DNA of 37,288 bases from Bacillota bacterium (GCA_023435985.1 JAEZKY010000059.1:1-37288); one strand, 5' to 3'. Shown: positions 8,178 through 17,094, numbered from the stretch's first letter. Notes: generated from the sequence alone by a model not told the origin. A program made the numbers and translations.

Positions 8178-10241
8178 CTATATTCTAACGACTCCTTCAC
8201 TATTAATTTGAACATCATTTGGTACTTCATTTAATGAAATTACCATAACATGAGGAAATACCATCTCTATTAATTTTCTAAATGCAACTCTTATATTTGG
8301 AGAAACCAATATAATCGGTTGATTATTATAAAAATAAACAGATTCAATAGTATTTTGAACACCTGTAAGTATTTTTGTAGTTGTATCTGGATCTACTGTG
8401 GGGAAAGAACCTTGAACTGATTTTTGAATATTTGACCCTATTATGCTTTCTATATCAGGTTCTAACGTTACAACAGTAATTTTTTTCTTCTCATCTACTA
8501 TTTGGTTACAAATGGTTCTGGCAAGAGAAAATCTTACATATTCAGTTAAAGTTTCAATATCTCTGGTATTCTTAGAATTATCAGCTAACGATTCCATTAT
8601 TGTAACGATATCCTTAATTGGAACTTTTTCTCTAAGTAAATTTTGTAATACTTTTTGAAGGTCACCAATACCTAATAAATCAGGTATAAGTTCGTCAACA
8701 ACAGCGCTATACTTTTCTTTAACATTATCAATAATATTCTTAACTTCCTGTCTTCCAAGTAATTCATAAGAATGACTCTTTATAGTTTCAGTTAAATGAG
8801 TCACCATGACTGTTGTTGGATCAACTACTGTTAGACCTTTAATCTCTGCTTCCTCTCTTTGATCTTTATTTATCCAGACCGCTGGAAGCCCAAAGGTTGG
8901 TTCAACGGTTTTTATGCCTGGCATATCAGAATTATCTCCCGTTGGATCCATACATAAAAGCATATTAGGCATAAGTTCTGATGAAACAACCATTGTTCCT
9001 CTGATTTTAATTATGTATTCATTGGCCTTTAACTGTAGATTATCTCTAATTCTAATTGGTTGAACTACTATTCCCATTTCAATAGCACATTGTCTTCTTA
9101 CTGAAGCAATCCTTTGAAGCAGATCTCCACCAGAGCTTTCATCTGCAAGTGGTATAAGGCCATAACCTATTTCTACTTCCATAGGTTCAACAGAAATTAG
9201 ATTCATAACATTTTCTGGTTCCTTACGCTCAGCTTGAATAATTTGTTCTTCTTCTGATATTACTTCTTCAACATTCTTAGCTGCTGTTTCTTTAAGAAGG
9301 AAATAAGTTAATGCCCCCATTGTTAAAGATGCAGCTAAAAATGGAATCTTAGGCATCTGTGGAACTATAGCTAAAAATAACATTAAAGCACTAGCAATTC
9401 CGGTTGCTACTGGGAAAGCTGATAATTGCTTAGTTACAGTTTCACCAAAATTATCAGAACTTCCTGAACGAGTTACTAAAATACCTGAAGCTGTTGATAT
9501 TAAAAGTGCTGGAACCTGACTTACAAGCCCATCACCAATAGTCAAGGTAGTATACAGCTGAGCTGCATCCCCTGCTGATAATCCATGTTGAAGCACTCCA
9601 ATTACTATTCCTGCAGTAATATTTATAATAGTAATTATCACCCCTGCAATGGCATCACCTTTAACGAACTTAGATGCACCATCCATAGCTCCATAAAAAT
9701 CTGCCTCTGATTGTAAATCTTTTCGCCTTTTTTTTGCAACCGCCTCATCAATCATTCCTGAATTTAAGTCAGCATCAATACTCATCTGTTTACCAGGCAT
9801 TGCATCAAGAGTAAATCTTGCTGAAACTTCTGCAACTCTACCTGCACCATTAGTAATAACCATAAATTGTATTACTACTATAATTAAAAATATTACGATC
9901 CCAACTACGTAATTCCCACGAACAACAAATTTACCAAAGGCTGTAATAATTTCTCCTGCATTTCCATCACTCAATATTAATCTTGTCGAAGATATGTTAA
10001 GTGCTAATCTAAACAATGTCGTTACAAGCAGCAATGTTGGAAACACTGAAAGTTGTAATACACTAGTAGTAAACATAGTAATCATAATTATAACTATAGA
10101 TATCGTTATATTTAAAGCTAATAGTAAATCAAGCATCACCTTAGGTAATGGTATTATTATCATAAGTACTATAAAAATAACTCCAAATGCTACTATTACA
10201 TCTAAATTTTTCTTTATGTCTAGCCTTTTGCTAAATTCCAA
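8178..10241 (-). CDS. flhA: Flagellar export gate protein FlhA
   Basis: A 687-residue core component of the flagellar type III export gate. About eight membrane helices fill residues 20-330. The FHIPEP-family region between them reads RFTLDAMPGKQMSIDADLNSGMIDEA, with the conserved Asp needed for proton-driven export. The soluble C-terminal half binds chaperone-substrate complexes. The start is TTG (MEFSKRLDIKKN) with GGGAGAGG about 10 nt upstream. A 140-nt gap with a small palindrome separates it from fliR-flhB; downstream flhF follows without a gap. Confidence 0.96.
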   Translation of the reverse strand: MEFSKRLDIKKNLDVIVAFGVIFIVLMIIIPLPKVMLDLLLALNITISIVIIMITMFTTSVLQLSVFPTLLLVTTLFRLALNISSTRLILSDGNAGEIITAFGKFVVRGNYVVGIVIFLIIVVIQFMVITNGAGRVAEVSARFTLDAMPGKQMSIDADLNSGMIDEAVAKKRRKDLQSEADFYGAMDGASKFVKGDAIAGVIITIINITAGIVIGVLQHGLSAGDAAQLYTTLTIGDGLVSQVPALLISTASGILVTRSGSSDNFGETVTKQLSAFPVATGIASALMLFLAIVPQMPKIPFLAASLTMGALTYFLLKETAAKNVEEVISEEEQIIQAERKEPENVMNLISVEPMEVEIGYGLIPLADESSGGDLLQRIASVRRQCAIEMGIVVQPIRIRDNLQLKANEYIIKIRGTMVVSSELMPNMLLCMDPTGDNSDMPGIKTVEPTFGLPAVWINKDQREEAEIKGLTVVDPTTVMVTHLTETIKSHSYELLGRQEVKNIIDNVKEKYSAVVDELIPDLLGIGDLQKVLQNLLREKVPIKDIVTIMESLADNSKNTRDIETLTEYVRFSLARTICNQIVDEKKKITVVTLEPDIESIIGSNIQKSVQGSFPTVDPDTTTKILTGVQNTIESVYFYNNQPIILVSPNIRVAFRKLIEMVFPHVMVISLNEVPNDVQINSEGVVRI

Positions 10242-10270
10242 AACTCAATCCTCTCCCTTCCAATATCACT

Positions 10271-10294
10271 TAATTAACAGTGAATTGTTAATTA
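10271..10294. repeat. Small palindrome between fliR-flhB and flhA
   Basis: TAATTAACA (10271-10279) and TGTTAATTA (10286-10294) are perfect inverted repeats around a 6-nt loop. The sequence resembles the TTAACAATT/AATTGTTAA elements in the fliH-fliI and fliJ-fliI gaps. There is no U-tract, so it is not called a terminator. Confidence 0.6.
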
Positions 10295-10381
10295 TGCAAC
10301 TTTTTACGTTTTTATAAAATTAATTGCTAATCATAACAATTAAATCATCTACATAAATTCATATGTTACAATATGTACTTT

Positions 10382-12232
10382 TTAATTATTTTTCTTTTTA
10401 AGTTTCATTACTACAACTAAAATTTCTGCAACCCCCTGGTATAAATCTTGAGGTATATCTTGATCTATTTCTACCCTATCATACAATAATCTTGCAAGAG
10501 GTTTATTCTCAATAACTGGAACATTATGCTCCTTTGCCTCTGTTTTTATTTTAAAAGCAATATAATCAGCACCTTTAGCTACAACTTTTGGAGCTTCCAT
10601 GACTCCATTTTCATCATATTTTAAAGCAATTGCTAAATGTGTAGGATTTGTTATAACAACTGTAGCATCTGCAACAGACTTCATCATTCTTCTCATACCT
10701 ATTTCTCTTTGCTTTTGCTTAATTTTTGCTTTTATTTTAGGATCACCTTCTGACTGCTTATATTCATCTTTAATTTCCTGCTTGGTCATCCTCATATCTT
10801 TTCTATAAGCTCTAACTTGATAAAAATAATCTATTGCTCCAATAATAACAAGAACTATACATATCTGCTTAAAAATATCTACAAGTAAGTTTTTAACCTC
10901 ATTTCCCAATGATGGTAAATATAAATTAGAAATAGATAATATATTTGTGTAATTCTTCAAAATATAATTATATGTTATAATTCCTACTATAGATATAATT
11001 ACCACATTTTTCACTAGTCCCTCAAAGCTTCTTTTCGAGAACATCTTTTTTATCCCAGCTAGAGGGTCACTAGCTTTAAATGGAGGCTTAAATTTTATTT
11101 TCGTTATTAAAAATCTTGATTGAATTAAATTAATAGCAACCCCGGCAGCCATAATAAATAACATAAAAGGTAATATTAAATTTGATGTCTTCATTATAGT
11201 AGTATACACAACATTAGAAAGTGTTGCCTGATCAAAATTTTCTAGCATAGGTAACTTTAAAAAATAAACCATAATTTCTTTCATTCCATTAATTATGGTT
11301 CCCCATAAGGAGTTTATAAGAAGTGTACAAACAACCATAGTAACTGCCACAGATACATCTTTACTTTTAGCTATTTGTCCTTCTTTTCTAGCCTCACTTG
11401 TCTTCTTTGGGGTTGCTTCTTCAGTTTTATCATCAGCTGCAAAAATTAATGCTAGCGGTACTGCAGGTATTAAATTAACTATATCTTTAATAGTATTTGG
11501 TAAATTATATATAGCCGTACCTATTAATTTAAGCATTATTGGTAATAATACTATATATGTTATGATACCTAGTATGTTTTTCACGGGTAACCCTAAAAAC
11601 ATAACAGGAAATGTTGGCACTGTCCTTGAAATCAAGCCTAAGCATATATCTGTTATAACAATTATCAATACCATTGGTATTGCAATTTTTACTCCTAAGG
11701 TGAAAAAGCTAAAAATAGTTTGGATTACTCCCATTATTGTTTCTTGATAAACTATAGTTTTCCCAATTGGTATTATACTTAGACTTTCAGCCAACATGTT
11801 TATAACTATATGATGTCCATCCACTATAAAAAAGAATGCTAATGAAACAAAATATGATAAATTTCCAAGTAAAGTTGATGAAGTTCTGCTTGTTGGATCA
11901 AATATATTTACCATTGAAAACCCAACATGAACATCCATCCATGCTCCTGCAAATCTTACAATTTCGAAAATCAGATTAGTTATGTATCCTAATATTAAGC
12001 CAGTCATTATCTCGCTTATTGCGTAAAACACTACTATATAATTATTATTTACTGAACTCATTAAATTAGAGTAATCTACTCCTGATAATATTCCTAATGA
12101 AAGTATTAATGCAAATACTCCTTGCATAATTTGCGGTGTTCCTGATGGAAAAAATATTTGAACAGCTACAAAATATGAAGTTATCCTTAAGAAAATAAAA
12201 AATAATGCAAGAAAGTATGCGGTATCTATCAC
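10382..12232 (-). CDS. fliR-flhB: Fused export gate protein FliR-FlhB
   Basis: One 616-residue protein joins two export gate parts that are separate in most bacteria. Residues 1 to about 260 are FliR, with six hydrophobic segments. FlhB starts near 267 with DDKTEEATPKKTSEARKEGQ, the usual FlhB N-terminus. Four membrane helices follow, then the cytoplasmic domain with the autocleavage motif NPTH at 529-532, which switches export from rod/hook to filament proteins. No stop or frameshift lies between the halves, and the joint is clean. Such fusions are known in clostridia. GTG start with GGGAGGT upstream. It sits between fliQ and flhA, where separate fliR and flhB are usual. Confidence 0.96.
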   Translation of the reverse strand: MIDTAYFLALFFIFLRITSYFVAVQIFFPSGTPQIMQGVFALILSLGILSGVDYSNLMSSVNNNYIVVFYAISEIMTGLILGYITNLIFEIVRFAGAWMDVHVGFSMVNIFDPTSRTSSTLLGNLSYFVSLAFFFIVDGHHIVINMLAESLSIIPIGKTIVYQETIMGVIQTIFSFFTLGVKIAIPMVLIIVITDICLGLISRTVPTFPVMFLGLPVKNILGIITYIVLLPIMLKLIGTAIYNLPNTIKDIVNLIPAVPLALIFAADDKTEEATPKKTSEARKEGQIAKSKDVSVAVTMVVCTLLINSLWGTIINGMKEIMVYFLKLPMLENFDQATLSNVVYTTIMKTSNLILPFMLFIMAAGVAINLIQSRFLITKIKFKPPFKASDPLAGIKKMFSKRSFEGLVKNVVIISIVGIITYNYILKNYTNILSISNLYLPSLGNEVKNLLVDIFKQICIVLVIIGAIDYFYQVRAYRKDMRMTKQEIKDEYKQSEGDPKIKAKIKQKQREIGMRRMMKSVADATVVITNPTHLAIALKYDENGVMEAPKVVAKGADYIAFKIKTEAKEHNVPVIENKPLARLLYDRVEIDQDIPQDLYQGVAEILVVVMKLKKKNN

Positions 12233-12248
12233 CTTTTCCTACCTCCCA

Positions 12249-12518
12249 TTATGTGACAACCTTTGAAATTAACTCAAAGATTCTATTGGTAAAAGACAAT
12301 AGTGTTTGGAGCATCCAAGGCCCTATAAAAATTCCAACAACAGCAGCTCCTATTAATTTAGGAACAAACGATAACGTAGATTCCTGTATTTGAGTTGATG
12401 CCTGCAAAACACTTATTACCACTCCTAATACAAGAACAGCTAATAATATAGGTGCACTTACCTTTGCCGCTGTTACCAAGGTATCCTTAACTACTGCATT
12501 AAGCATTGTTTGTGTCAT
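12249..12518 (-). CDS. fliQ: Flagellar export gate protein FliQ
   Basis: An 89-residue inner-membrane protein with two hydrophobic hairpin helices (about 18-40 and 52-75), standard for FliQ. The segment LVLGVVISVLQASTQIQESTLSFVPK matches the conserved family core. It forms the gate channel with FliP and FliR. ATG with GTGAGGTG upstream. It lies 11 nt after fliP and 16 nt before fliR-flhB, in the conserved P-Q-R order. Confidence 0.95.
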   Translation of the reverse strand: MTQTMLNAVVKDTLVTAAKVSAPILLAVLVLGVVISVLQASTQIQESTLSFVPKLIGAAVVGIFIGPWMLQTLLSFTNRIFELISKVVT

Positions 12519-12529
12519 ACTATTTCACC

Positions 12530-13306
12530 TCACATAAAGCTCTGAATTAAAGAACTAACGAGTATATTCCATCCATCAACCATGACGAATAATATTAGTT
12601 TAAATGGTATTGAAACCTGAGTTGGCGGCACCATCATCATTCCCATTGACATTAATAAACTTGCTACTACAACATCTATTACAAGGAAAGGCAAGTAAAT
12701 CAAAAATCCAATTTGAAATGCTGTCTTTAACTCACTTATAGAAAATGCAGGAATTAATGTTGTAAACGGAATATTTTCCTTTGTCAAATTATCTTGATCT
12801 ACCTTACTGATATTAACAAATAACTGCAAATCTTTTTCCCTCGTCTGCTTTAGCATAAACTCTTTTAATGGTTTTGAAGCTTCTCCAACTGCCTGCTCCT
12901 GTGTTATTTTATTTTCTAAATATGGTTGAATTGCATTAGCGTTCATTTCATTATATACAGGATGCATAATAAACAGTGTTAAAAACAAAGCTAGTCCTAT
13001 AAAAACTTGATTTGGAATAGCTTGTTGAACACCAAGTGCACTTTTAAGAAATGAAAATACTACTACTATTCTAGTAAAAGATGTCATCATTATTACTATA
13101 GACGGTAATAACGATAGAATAGTAAAAAATATTAAGATCTTTATACTTGACACATAATCTTGTGGTGTATTTCCATCACCAAGAGATATATTTAATTGTG
13201 GTAAGTTTGTATTATTCGGAGCTGCATATGCACTAATACTGTAAACCATCATAATTCCAAGAACAGTTATGAAAGTGATTGCAATTCTTCTCTTTTTATT
13301 TTTCAT
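12530..13306 (-). CDS. fliP: Flagellar export gate protein FliP
   Basis: A 258-residue gate protein. A cleavable signal peptide is visible (KNKKRR, then a hydrophobic run ending in SAYAA, about residue 29), as is usual for FliP. Four membrane helices follow; conserved text includes MMTSFTRIVVVFSFLKSALGVQQ and MGMMMVPPTQVSIPFKLILFVMVDGW. It assembles with FliQ and FliR into the export channel. Its ATG lies 11 nt inside the end of fliO, so translation is coupled. Confidence 0.96.
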   Translation of the reverse strand: MKNKKRRIAITFITVLGIMMVYSISAYAAPNNTNLPQLNISLGDGNTPQDYVSSIKILIFFTILSLLPSIVIMMTSFTRIVVVFSFLKSALGVQQAIPNQVFIGLALFLTLFIMHPVYNEMNANAIQPYLENKITQEQAVGEASKPLKEFMLKQTREKDLQLFVNISKVDQDNLTKENIPFTTLIPAFSISELKTAFQIGFLIYLPFLVIDVVVASLLMSMGMMMVPPTQVSIPFKLILFVMVDGWNILVSSLIQSFM

Positions 13307-13694
13307 GTTTCTCTTCCTTCGATTTTATATTCTTTACTATTTTAGAAAAACTTTTTTTTGATTTTGTCATTAAATCAGTATAATATTGTATTGCCTCTTC
13401 TGATGCTCTCTTTTTTGCTTCTTCAATAATTCTAATTTCTTCTTCCGATAACTCTGATATCTTTTCCATATGCCCTGCGGTACTAGTCATAACATACCCT
13501 TTTTCACCAATTTTAACTATTAATATAGCATTTTCTTTTGTTATTTGTACTCTCTCAATAACTTTAATATACTTATTGTTATTTGTAGCATCAATCTTTT
13601 TTCCCATTAATTTAAAACTCAAAAACATCAAGCCTAAAGTAAACACTAATGCTAAAACAAGACGTACAATCATTCCCAAAAATTCAAAATCCAT
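13296..13694 (-). CDS. fliO: Flagellar biosynthesis protein FliO/FliZ
   Basis: A 132-residue protein with one N-terminal membrane helix (about 8-27) and a small cytoplasmic domain containing IKVIERVQITKENAILIVKIGEKGYVM, the FliO signature with its phosphorylation-like small beta fold. The tail is rich in Lys and Glu. FliO stabilises FliP during gate assembly. It sits directly upstream of fliP with an overlap. ATG with AGTAGGGAG upstream. In Bacillus-type nomenclature the same gene is fliZ. Confidence 0.88.
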   Translation of the reverse strand: MDFEFLGMIVRLVLALVFTLGLMFLSFKLMGKKIDATNNNKYIKVIERVQITKENAILIVKIGEKGYVMTSTAGHMEKISELSEEEIRIIEEAKKRASEEAIQYYTDLMTKSKKSFSKIVKNIKSKEEKHEK

Positions 13695-13703
13695 CTCTTC
13701 TCC

Positions 13704-14183
13704 CTACTGAACTATCATACTTTTAAATCTTAAATCAGTAATTTTACCTTTAGTTAAGTCTTTATTTATTGCTTCAATTAATTCTTTCTTCATTGTTTGT
13801 TCGTTTGCTGTATTATTTATAAAATCAGCTTTTTTACTCTTAAAATAAAATATAATATCATCTCTAACAACCGCTTGATCCGCTGTCAATTCTTCTGCTA
13901 ATTTTGTCTTAGTCTTATCATACCCTAAAGATATTTCACCTTTAAAATATCTTTTTCCACCATCATCAGCTAGATTCACTGTAAATTCACTTAAATCCAT
14001 ATATGCATTTTCTACTACAACTTCTTGTGCATCTACAGTTTTGCTTGTTTTCATAAACAAATACACACCACCAAAAGCTGCTCCCCCTAATACTAGCAAT
14101 CCTAAAATAAATAAAATTACCATAATCCCTTTATTACTTTTTACTGAATCTTCATTTTTTTCTTTTTTCTTTCCAAAAGCCAT
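13704..14183 (-). CDS. fliL: Flagellar basal-body-associated protein FliL
   Basis: A 159-residue single-span inner-membrane protein that supports stator function around the motor. A Lys-rich cytoplasmic start is followed by one membrane helix (about 20-42) and a periplasmic-side domain with AYMDLSEFTVNLADDGGKRYFKGEISL, the family core. I start it at the ATG at 14183 because AAGGAG lies 8 nt upstream; the GTG three codons earlier overlaps that ribosome site. In C. difficile-type clusters motA and motB lie between flbD and fliL, but not here. fliM and fliY, which often follow fliL in Firmicutes, are also missing. Confidence 0.93.
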   Translation of the reverse strand: MAFGKKKEKNEDSVKSNKGIMVILFILGLLVLGGAAFGGVYLFMKTSKTVDAQEVVVENAYMDLSEFTVNLADDGGKRYFKGEISLGYDKTKTKLAEELTADQAVVRDDIIFYFKSKKADFINNTANEQTMKKELIEAINKDLTKGKITDLRFKSMIVQ

Positions 14184-14261
14184 TATTATCACTCCTTACT
14201 ATTTACAATAACTAAAAAGTATTTTTACAATTAAGTTCTTAACTTTATCATAAATATACTG

Positions 14262-14453
14262 TCACACTTTATATGTAAATATTTTGTTTTTATATGCTAT
14301 AACAGCATCCTTTACTTCCTGTATACTTTCAAGTACTATATACTTCTTTCCATTAGTTAATGTAATTATAGTTTCAGGCACTGATTCAAGTTTTTCAATA
14401 TGATCAGCATTTAACACAAATTGTTCATGGTTCATCCCTGTTACGTCTATCAT
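14262..14453 (-). CDS. flbD: Flagellar protein FlbD
   Basis: A 63-residue small protein. The whole length fits the FlbD family: MIDVTGMNHEQFVLNADHIE, then ITLTNGKKYIVLES and an amphipathic C-terminal helix. Despite its name it is unrelated to the Caulobacter FlbD regulator; its molecular role is not established. It nearly always follows flgE, as it does here. ATG with AAGGGGTGAG upstream. A 283-nt gap with two palindromic elements separates it from flgE. Confidence 0.93.
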   Translation of the reverse strand: MIDVTGMNHEQFVLNADHIEKLESVPETIITLTNGKKYIVLESIQEVKDAVIAYKNKIFTYKV

Positions 14454-14487
14454 AAATTCTCACCCCTTTAAATATATAACTGTACAG

Positions 14488-14579
14488 TTCACAATACACA
14501 ATCAAAATAAATTATTACTATATTTTTCGCAACTTTAATACTTTATATGTAATCAAAAACTTCAATTGTGCATTGTGAA
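14488..14579. repeat. Inverted repeat pair in the flgE-flbD gap
   Basis: TTCACAATACACAAT (14488-14502) and ATTGTGCATTGTGAA (14565-14579) are inverted copies with one mismatch, 62 nt apart. The arms resemble the CAATTGACAATG repeats in the fliH-fliI gap. They may fold the intercistronic mRNA or may be decayed copies of a short dispersed repeat. Confidence 0.6.
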
Positions 14580-14624
14580 TTGTGCACTATAGAATTTTAA
14601 TAAAAAATTCTATCTTTTTAACTA

Positions 14625-14656
14625 AATGCAAACTGAATACATATTCAGTTTGCATT
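14625..14656. repeat. Perfect 15-bp palindrome downstream of flgE
   Basis: AATGCAAACTGAATA (14625-14639) and TATTCAGTTTGCATT (14642-14656) are perfect inverted repeats with a 2-nt centre, about 80 nt after the flgE stop. No U-tract follows on either strand, so it is not a standard terminator. It could stabilise the flgE 3' end or reduce read-through to flbD. Confidence 0.7.
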
Positions 14657-14736
14657 CATGTTATTATCTCCATGTATATTTCAATTATTATTTTATACTT
14701 TTACTAATTAAATCTATACAATCCCAACTATATAGG

Positions 14737-15759
14737 CTATCTTACTAACCCAATAACAGTATCAAGAATGTCACCTTCATTGGTTATCATTTTAGATGCT
14801 GCTTGGAAAGATTTACTTGTTGTAATCATGTTAGCAAATTCAGTTGTTAAATCAACATTAGAAGCTTCAAGGTATCCTGATTTTACTGAACCAAATGAAC
14901 CACTATTGTCAGTTTCACCACTAGGAAGAGTTTTACAACTCCTTATTAATGCTGTTCCAGAATTCGTTGATTGTGTAACAAAGTTATTTCCTGTATCCTC
15001 TAATCCTTCAGGATTTGTAAAAGAAGCCATTGCTACTTGTCCTATTGCATATGATTTTTTTGATGCTGTAGTAATTGTTATAACTCCGTCACTCCCTATT
15101 GAAAAACCTGTTACGGCTTCAGTACCACTACTAGTTTTAACTGTAGTAGGTATTACCAAAGGCTGTAATTTAGTATTATCATATTTGGTAGTATCAGGAT
15201 CTGCAAGTTTTGTTCCATCAACTGATATTATACCTGTTGTAGTATCTGCTGTAATTGGAGTGTCTGTGCCGCTAGTACCGCCCGAATAATATCCCATTAC
15301 TCTATATCCATTTGAAGTTACTAAATTTCCATTTTCATCTAAATGGAAGTTACCATCTCTTGTAAATTGAGTATCAAATACTCCAGTACCATCACCTAAA
15401 GCATTGGTCGTAACAGGAATACTTTCATCTACTGCTCCTTTAGTAACTATAAAATATCCATCACCATCAATCATATTATCTAATGTTCTTCCTGTTGATT
15501 CTGCATTTCCTTGTGACATTAATTTATCAATACTAGAAATATTTGCTCCAAGTCCTACTTCCTTAGCATTTGTACCTCCCGTATTAGCTGTTGGTGCGCT
15601 TGCACCTGCAGATGCTTGATATAAGGTATCCGCGAAGTTCACTGTTGAAGTCTTAAATGCTGTAGTACTTGAATTCGCTATATTATTTGATATAACATCT
15701 AATTTAGTTTGATTTGCTTTCATGGCAGTTATTGCCGTATCCATTGCTCTTGTTGACAT
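14737..15759 (-). CDS. flgE: Flagellar hook protein FlgE
   Basis: A 340-residue hook subunit exported by the type III system. N-terminal signature LDVISNNIANSSTTAFK (about 20-36), the D1 motifs MIDGDGYFIVTKG and FTRDGNFHLDENGNLV, a Thr/Ser/Gly-rich central domain, and the C-terminal SGYLEASNVDLTTEFANMITTSKSFQAASKMI helix. It is short for a hook protein, so the outer domain is small. It has a single Cys (RSCKTLP), notable for an extracellular polymer. ATG with GGAGG about 8 nt upstream. Position between the flgD/TIGR02530 genes and flbD is the usual Firmicute order, and distinguishes it from the rod paralogues. Confidence 0.93.
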   Translation of the reverse strand: MSTRAMDTAITAMKANQTKLDVISNNIANSSTTAFKTSTVNFADTLYQASAGASAPTANTGGTNAKEVGLGANISSIDKLMSQGNAESTGRTLDNMIDGDGYFIVTKGAVDESIPVTTNALGDGTGVFDTQFTRDGNFHLDENGNLVTSNGYRVMGYYSGGTSGTDTPITADTTTGIISVDGTKLADPDTTKYDNTKLQPLVIPTTVKTSSGTEAVTGFSIGSDGVITITTASKKSYAIGQVAMASFTNPEGLEDTGNNFVTQSTNSGTALIRSCKTLPSGETDNSGSFGSVKSGYLEASNVDLTTEFANMITTSKSFQAASKMITNEGDILDTVIGLVR

Positions 15760-15807
15760 ATATATACCTCCATATAAATTTCAATTAACTTGCATCTATC
15801 GTTCAGC

Positions 15808-15939
15808 AAGTCCAGGCCCCCGCACATCAGTTATAAGTTATGAGTTATTGTGAAAATCCTTACAGGATTTCTTTATCCTTCAAGTTCCTGCCAAGGAATT
15901 TGTTCCTTAACTCATCACTCTTAACTAATTTAAGTCCAG
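15808..15939. mobile_element. Possible MITE-like element between the TIGR02530 gene and flgE
   Basis: An 8-bp direct repeat AAGTCCAG (15808-15815 and 15932-15939) flanks about 116 bp. Inside, imperfect inverted arms (15829-15847 and 15908-15926, about 15 of 19 matching) enclose two smaller hairpins: AAATCCT-TAC-AGGATTT (near 15854-15870) and TTCCT-GCCA-AGGAA (15884-15899). The layout suggests a non-coding palindromic element with a target duplication just after the stop of the upstream gene. The arms do not reach the direct repeats, so the exact ends are uncertain. Confidence 0.45.
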
Positions 15940-15940
15940 C

Positions 15941-16348
15941 CTATAAAATTACCACGCTATCAATATTCGTAAATATATTATCTTTTGCTCTCTCTTTACT
16001 TACCGCTGTAATAATGGTTTTATTCTCAATACTTGCAATTAAGGCAGTATCCTTATATATCATAACGGCATTTCTAGAATTTTTTTCCTTTGCTATTTCA
16101 AATCCCTTTTCTACTGCTTTCATATCTTCATCTGTAAAATTAATCTCATTTAGTCTTGTTGCTGCATGCTTAGATATTGTAAAATTTTCATTTTTACTTG
16201 CAACATTATCTAATATACTTTGGAAACTACTTGACTTATTAGTTTTACTTACATTACCTCTATTTAAATTTTCATTATTAGATGTATTTTCAACCTGCCT
16301 AAAATCTCCGAAAGAATATGCCTGTCCATTAATAATTCTATAACTCAT
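15941..16348 (-). CDS. Conserved flagellar operon protein (TIGR02530 type)
   Basis: A 135-residue protein that matches what I know of the small 'flagellar operon protein' family found between flgD and flgE in Firmicutes. A polar N-terminal half precedes the conserved part: ISKHAATRLNEINFTDEDMKAVEKGFEIAKEKNSRNAVMIYKDTALIASIENKTIITAV. There are no membrane segments. The molecular role is not established; location suggests hook assembly. ATG with GGAAG upstream. It follows flgD after 20 nt. The gap to flgE holds the MITE-like repeat. Confidence 0.85.
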   Translation of the reverse strand: MSYRIINGQAYSFGDFRQVENTSNNENLNRGNVSKTNKSSSFQSILDNVASKNENFTISKHAATRLNEINFTDEDMKAVEKGFEIAKEKNSRNAVMIYKDTALIASIENKTIITAVSKERAKDNIFTNIDSVVIL

Positions 16349-16368
16349 TTATTTTCTTCCAATTTTAA

Positions 16369-17094
16369 TTATGATTCACTAGTAGAATCACTGTCAGAGT
16401 CTCCTGCTTTAACTACAGACGAATATGCATAATCATTTGTAGTTCCATCTGACATAGTAACCTTTATCATAACTTGTCCATTGTCTATATACGTACTTTT
16501 TATTGTTCCAGAAACTTTAGTTGCATTACCACTAGAATCAGTTGTAGAAACAGTAACCGGCTTTCCTACTAGTGCTGAAGCTGCTAAGAAGCTTGAATTT
16601 AATGCAGCAGTACCAATTGCAGACGTCGTCTCATCACTTGAATCAAGAACACCTTCAATATCATCTGCATTAAAACTTTTACTAGTAATTGTGCCATCAC
16701 TTCCTGCTATATCTAATGATATCATCGTATTGTTGCTCGAATCCGTATATACAGCCTTCACAATTCCAGCATAATTATCGCCATTATTATCAGTATCAGT
16801 CATAACGACGCCTTTACCAATTAGCCCTTGATACGAAGATTTAGTTAATGTAGTATTTAAGTTATCCATCTGCTCAATTGATGAAAACTGAGCCATTTGT
16901 GTAACATATTGGGATGAATCTTGATTTTGTGTAGGATCTATATTTTGTAATTCTGCACATAAAATCTTCAAAAATGCATCCTTATCCATAGCTCCACCGG
17001 CTTCAGATTTTTTTATAATTTTAGTTCCATTATCAGTAGATCCTGAGCTAGAAACACTATTACTTTGACTATCAAGTGGACTTACACTACTCAT
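16369..17094 (-). CDS. flgD: Hook cap and scaffold protein FlgD
   Basis: A 241-residue protein needed for hook polymerisation. The N-terminal conserved part reads DKDAFLKILCAELQNIDPTQNQDSSQYVTQMAQFSSIEQMDNLN (about 38-80), the FlgD signature. The C-terminal part is a Ser/Thr/Asp-rich beta domain ending in an acidic Ser-rich tail. It is secreted without a cleavable signal. ATG with AGGAGGGA upstream. It follows fliK after 11 nt, in the conserved K-D-E order. Confidence 0.93.
   Translation of the reverse strand: MSSVSPLDSQSNSVSSSGSTDNGTKIIKKSEAGGAMDKDAFLKILCAELQNIDPTQNQDSSQYVTQMAQFSSIEQMDNLNTTLTKSSYQGLIGKGVVMTDTDNNGDNYAGIVKAVYTDSSNNTMISLDIAGSDGTITSKSFNADDIEGVLDSSDETTSAIGTAALNSSFLAASALVGKPVTVSTTDSSGNATKVSGTIKSTYIDNGQVMIKVTMSDGTTNDYAYSSVVKAGDSDSDSTSES

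Noticed and set aside
14184..14192. GTG start for FliL three codons upstream
   Set aside because: It overlaps the AAGGAG that serves the ATG at 14183. Similar reasoning was used for FliK and FliH.
14625..14656. Intrinsic terminator after flgE
   Set aside because: The palindrome is perfect but no U-tract follows on either strand.
15840..16343. Plus-strand open frame of 167 codons
   Set aside because: It is a shadow of the TIGR02530-type gene on the other strand, has no ribosome site and runs into the palindromic repeat.
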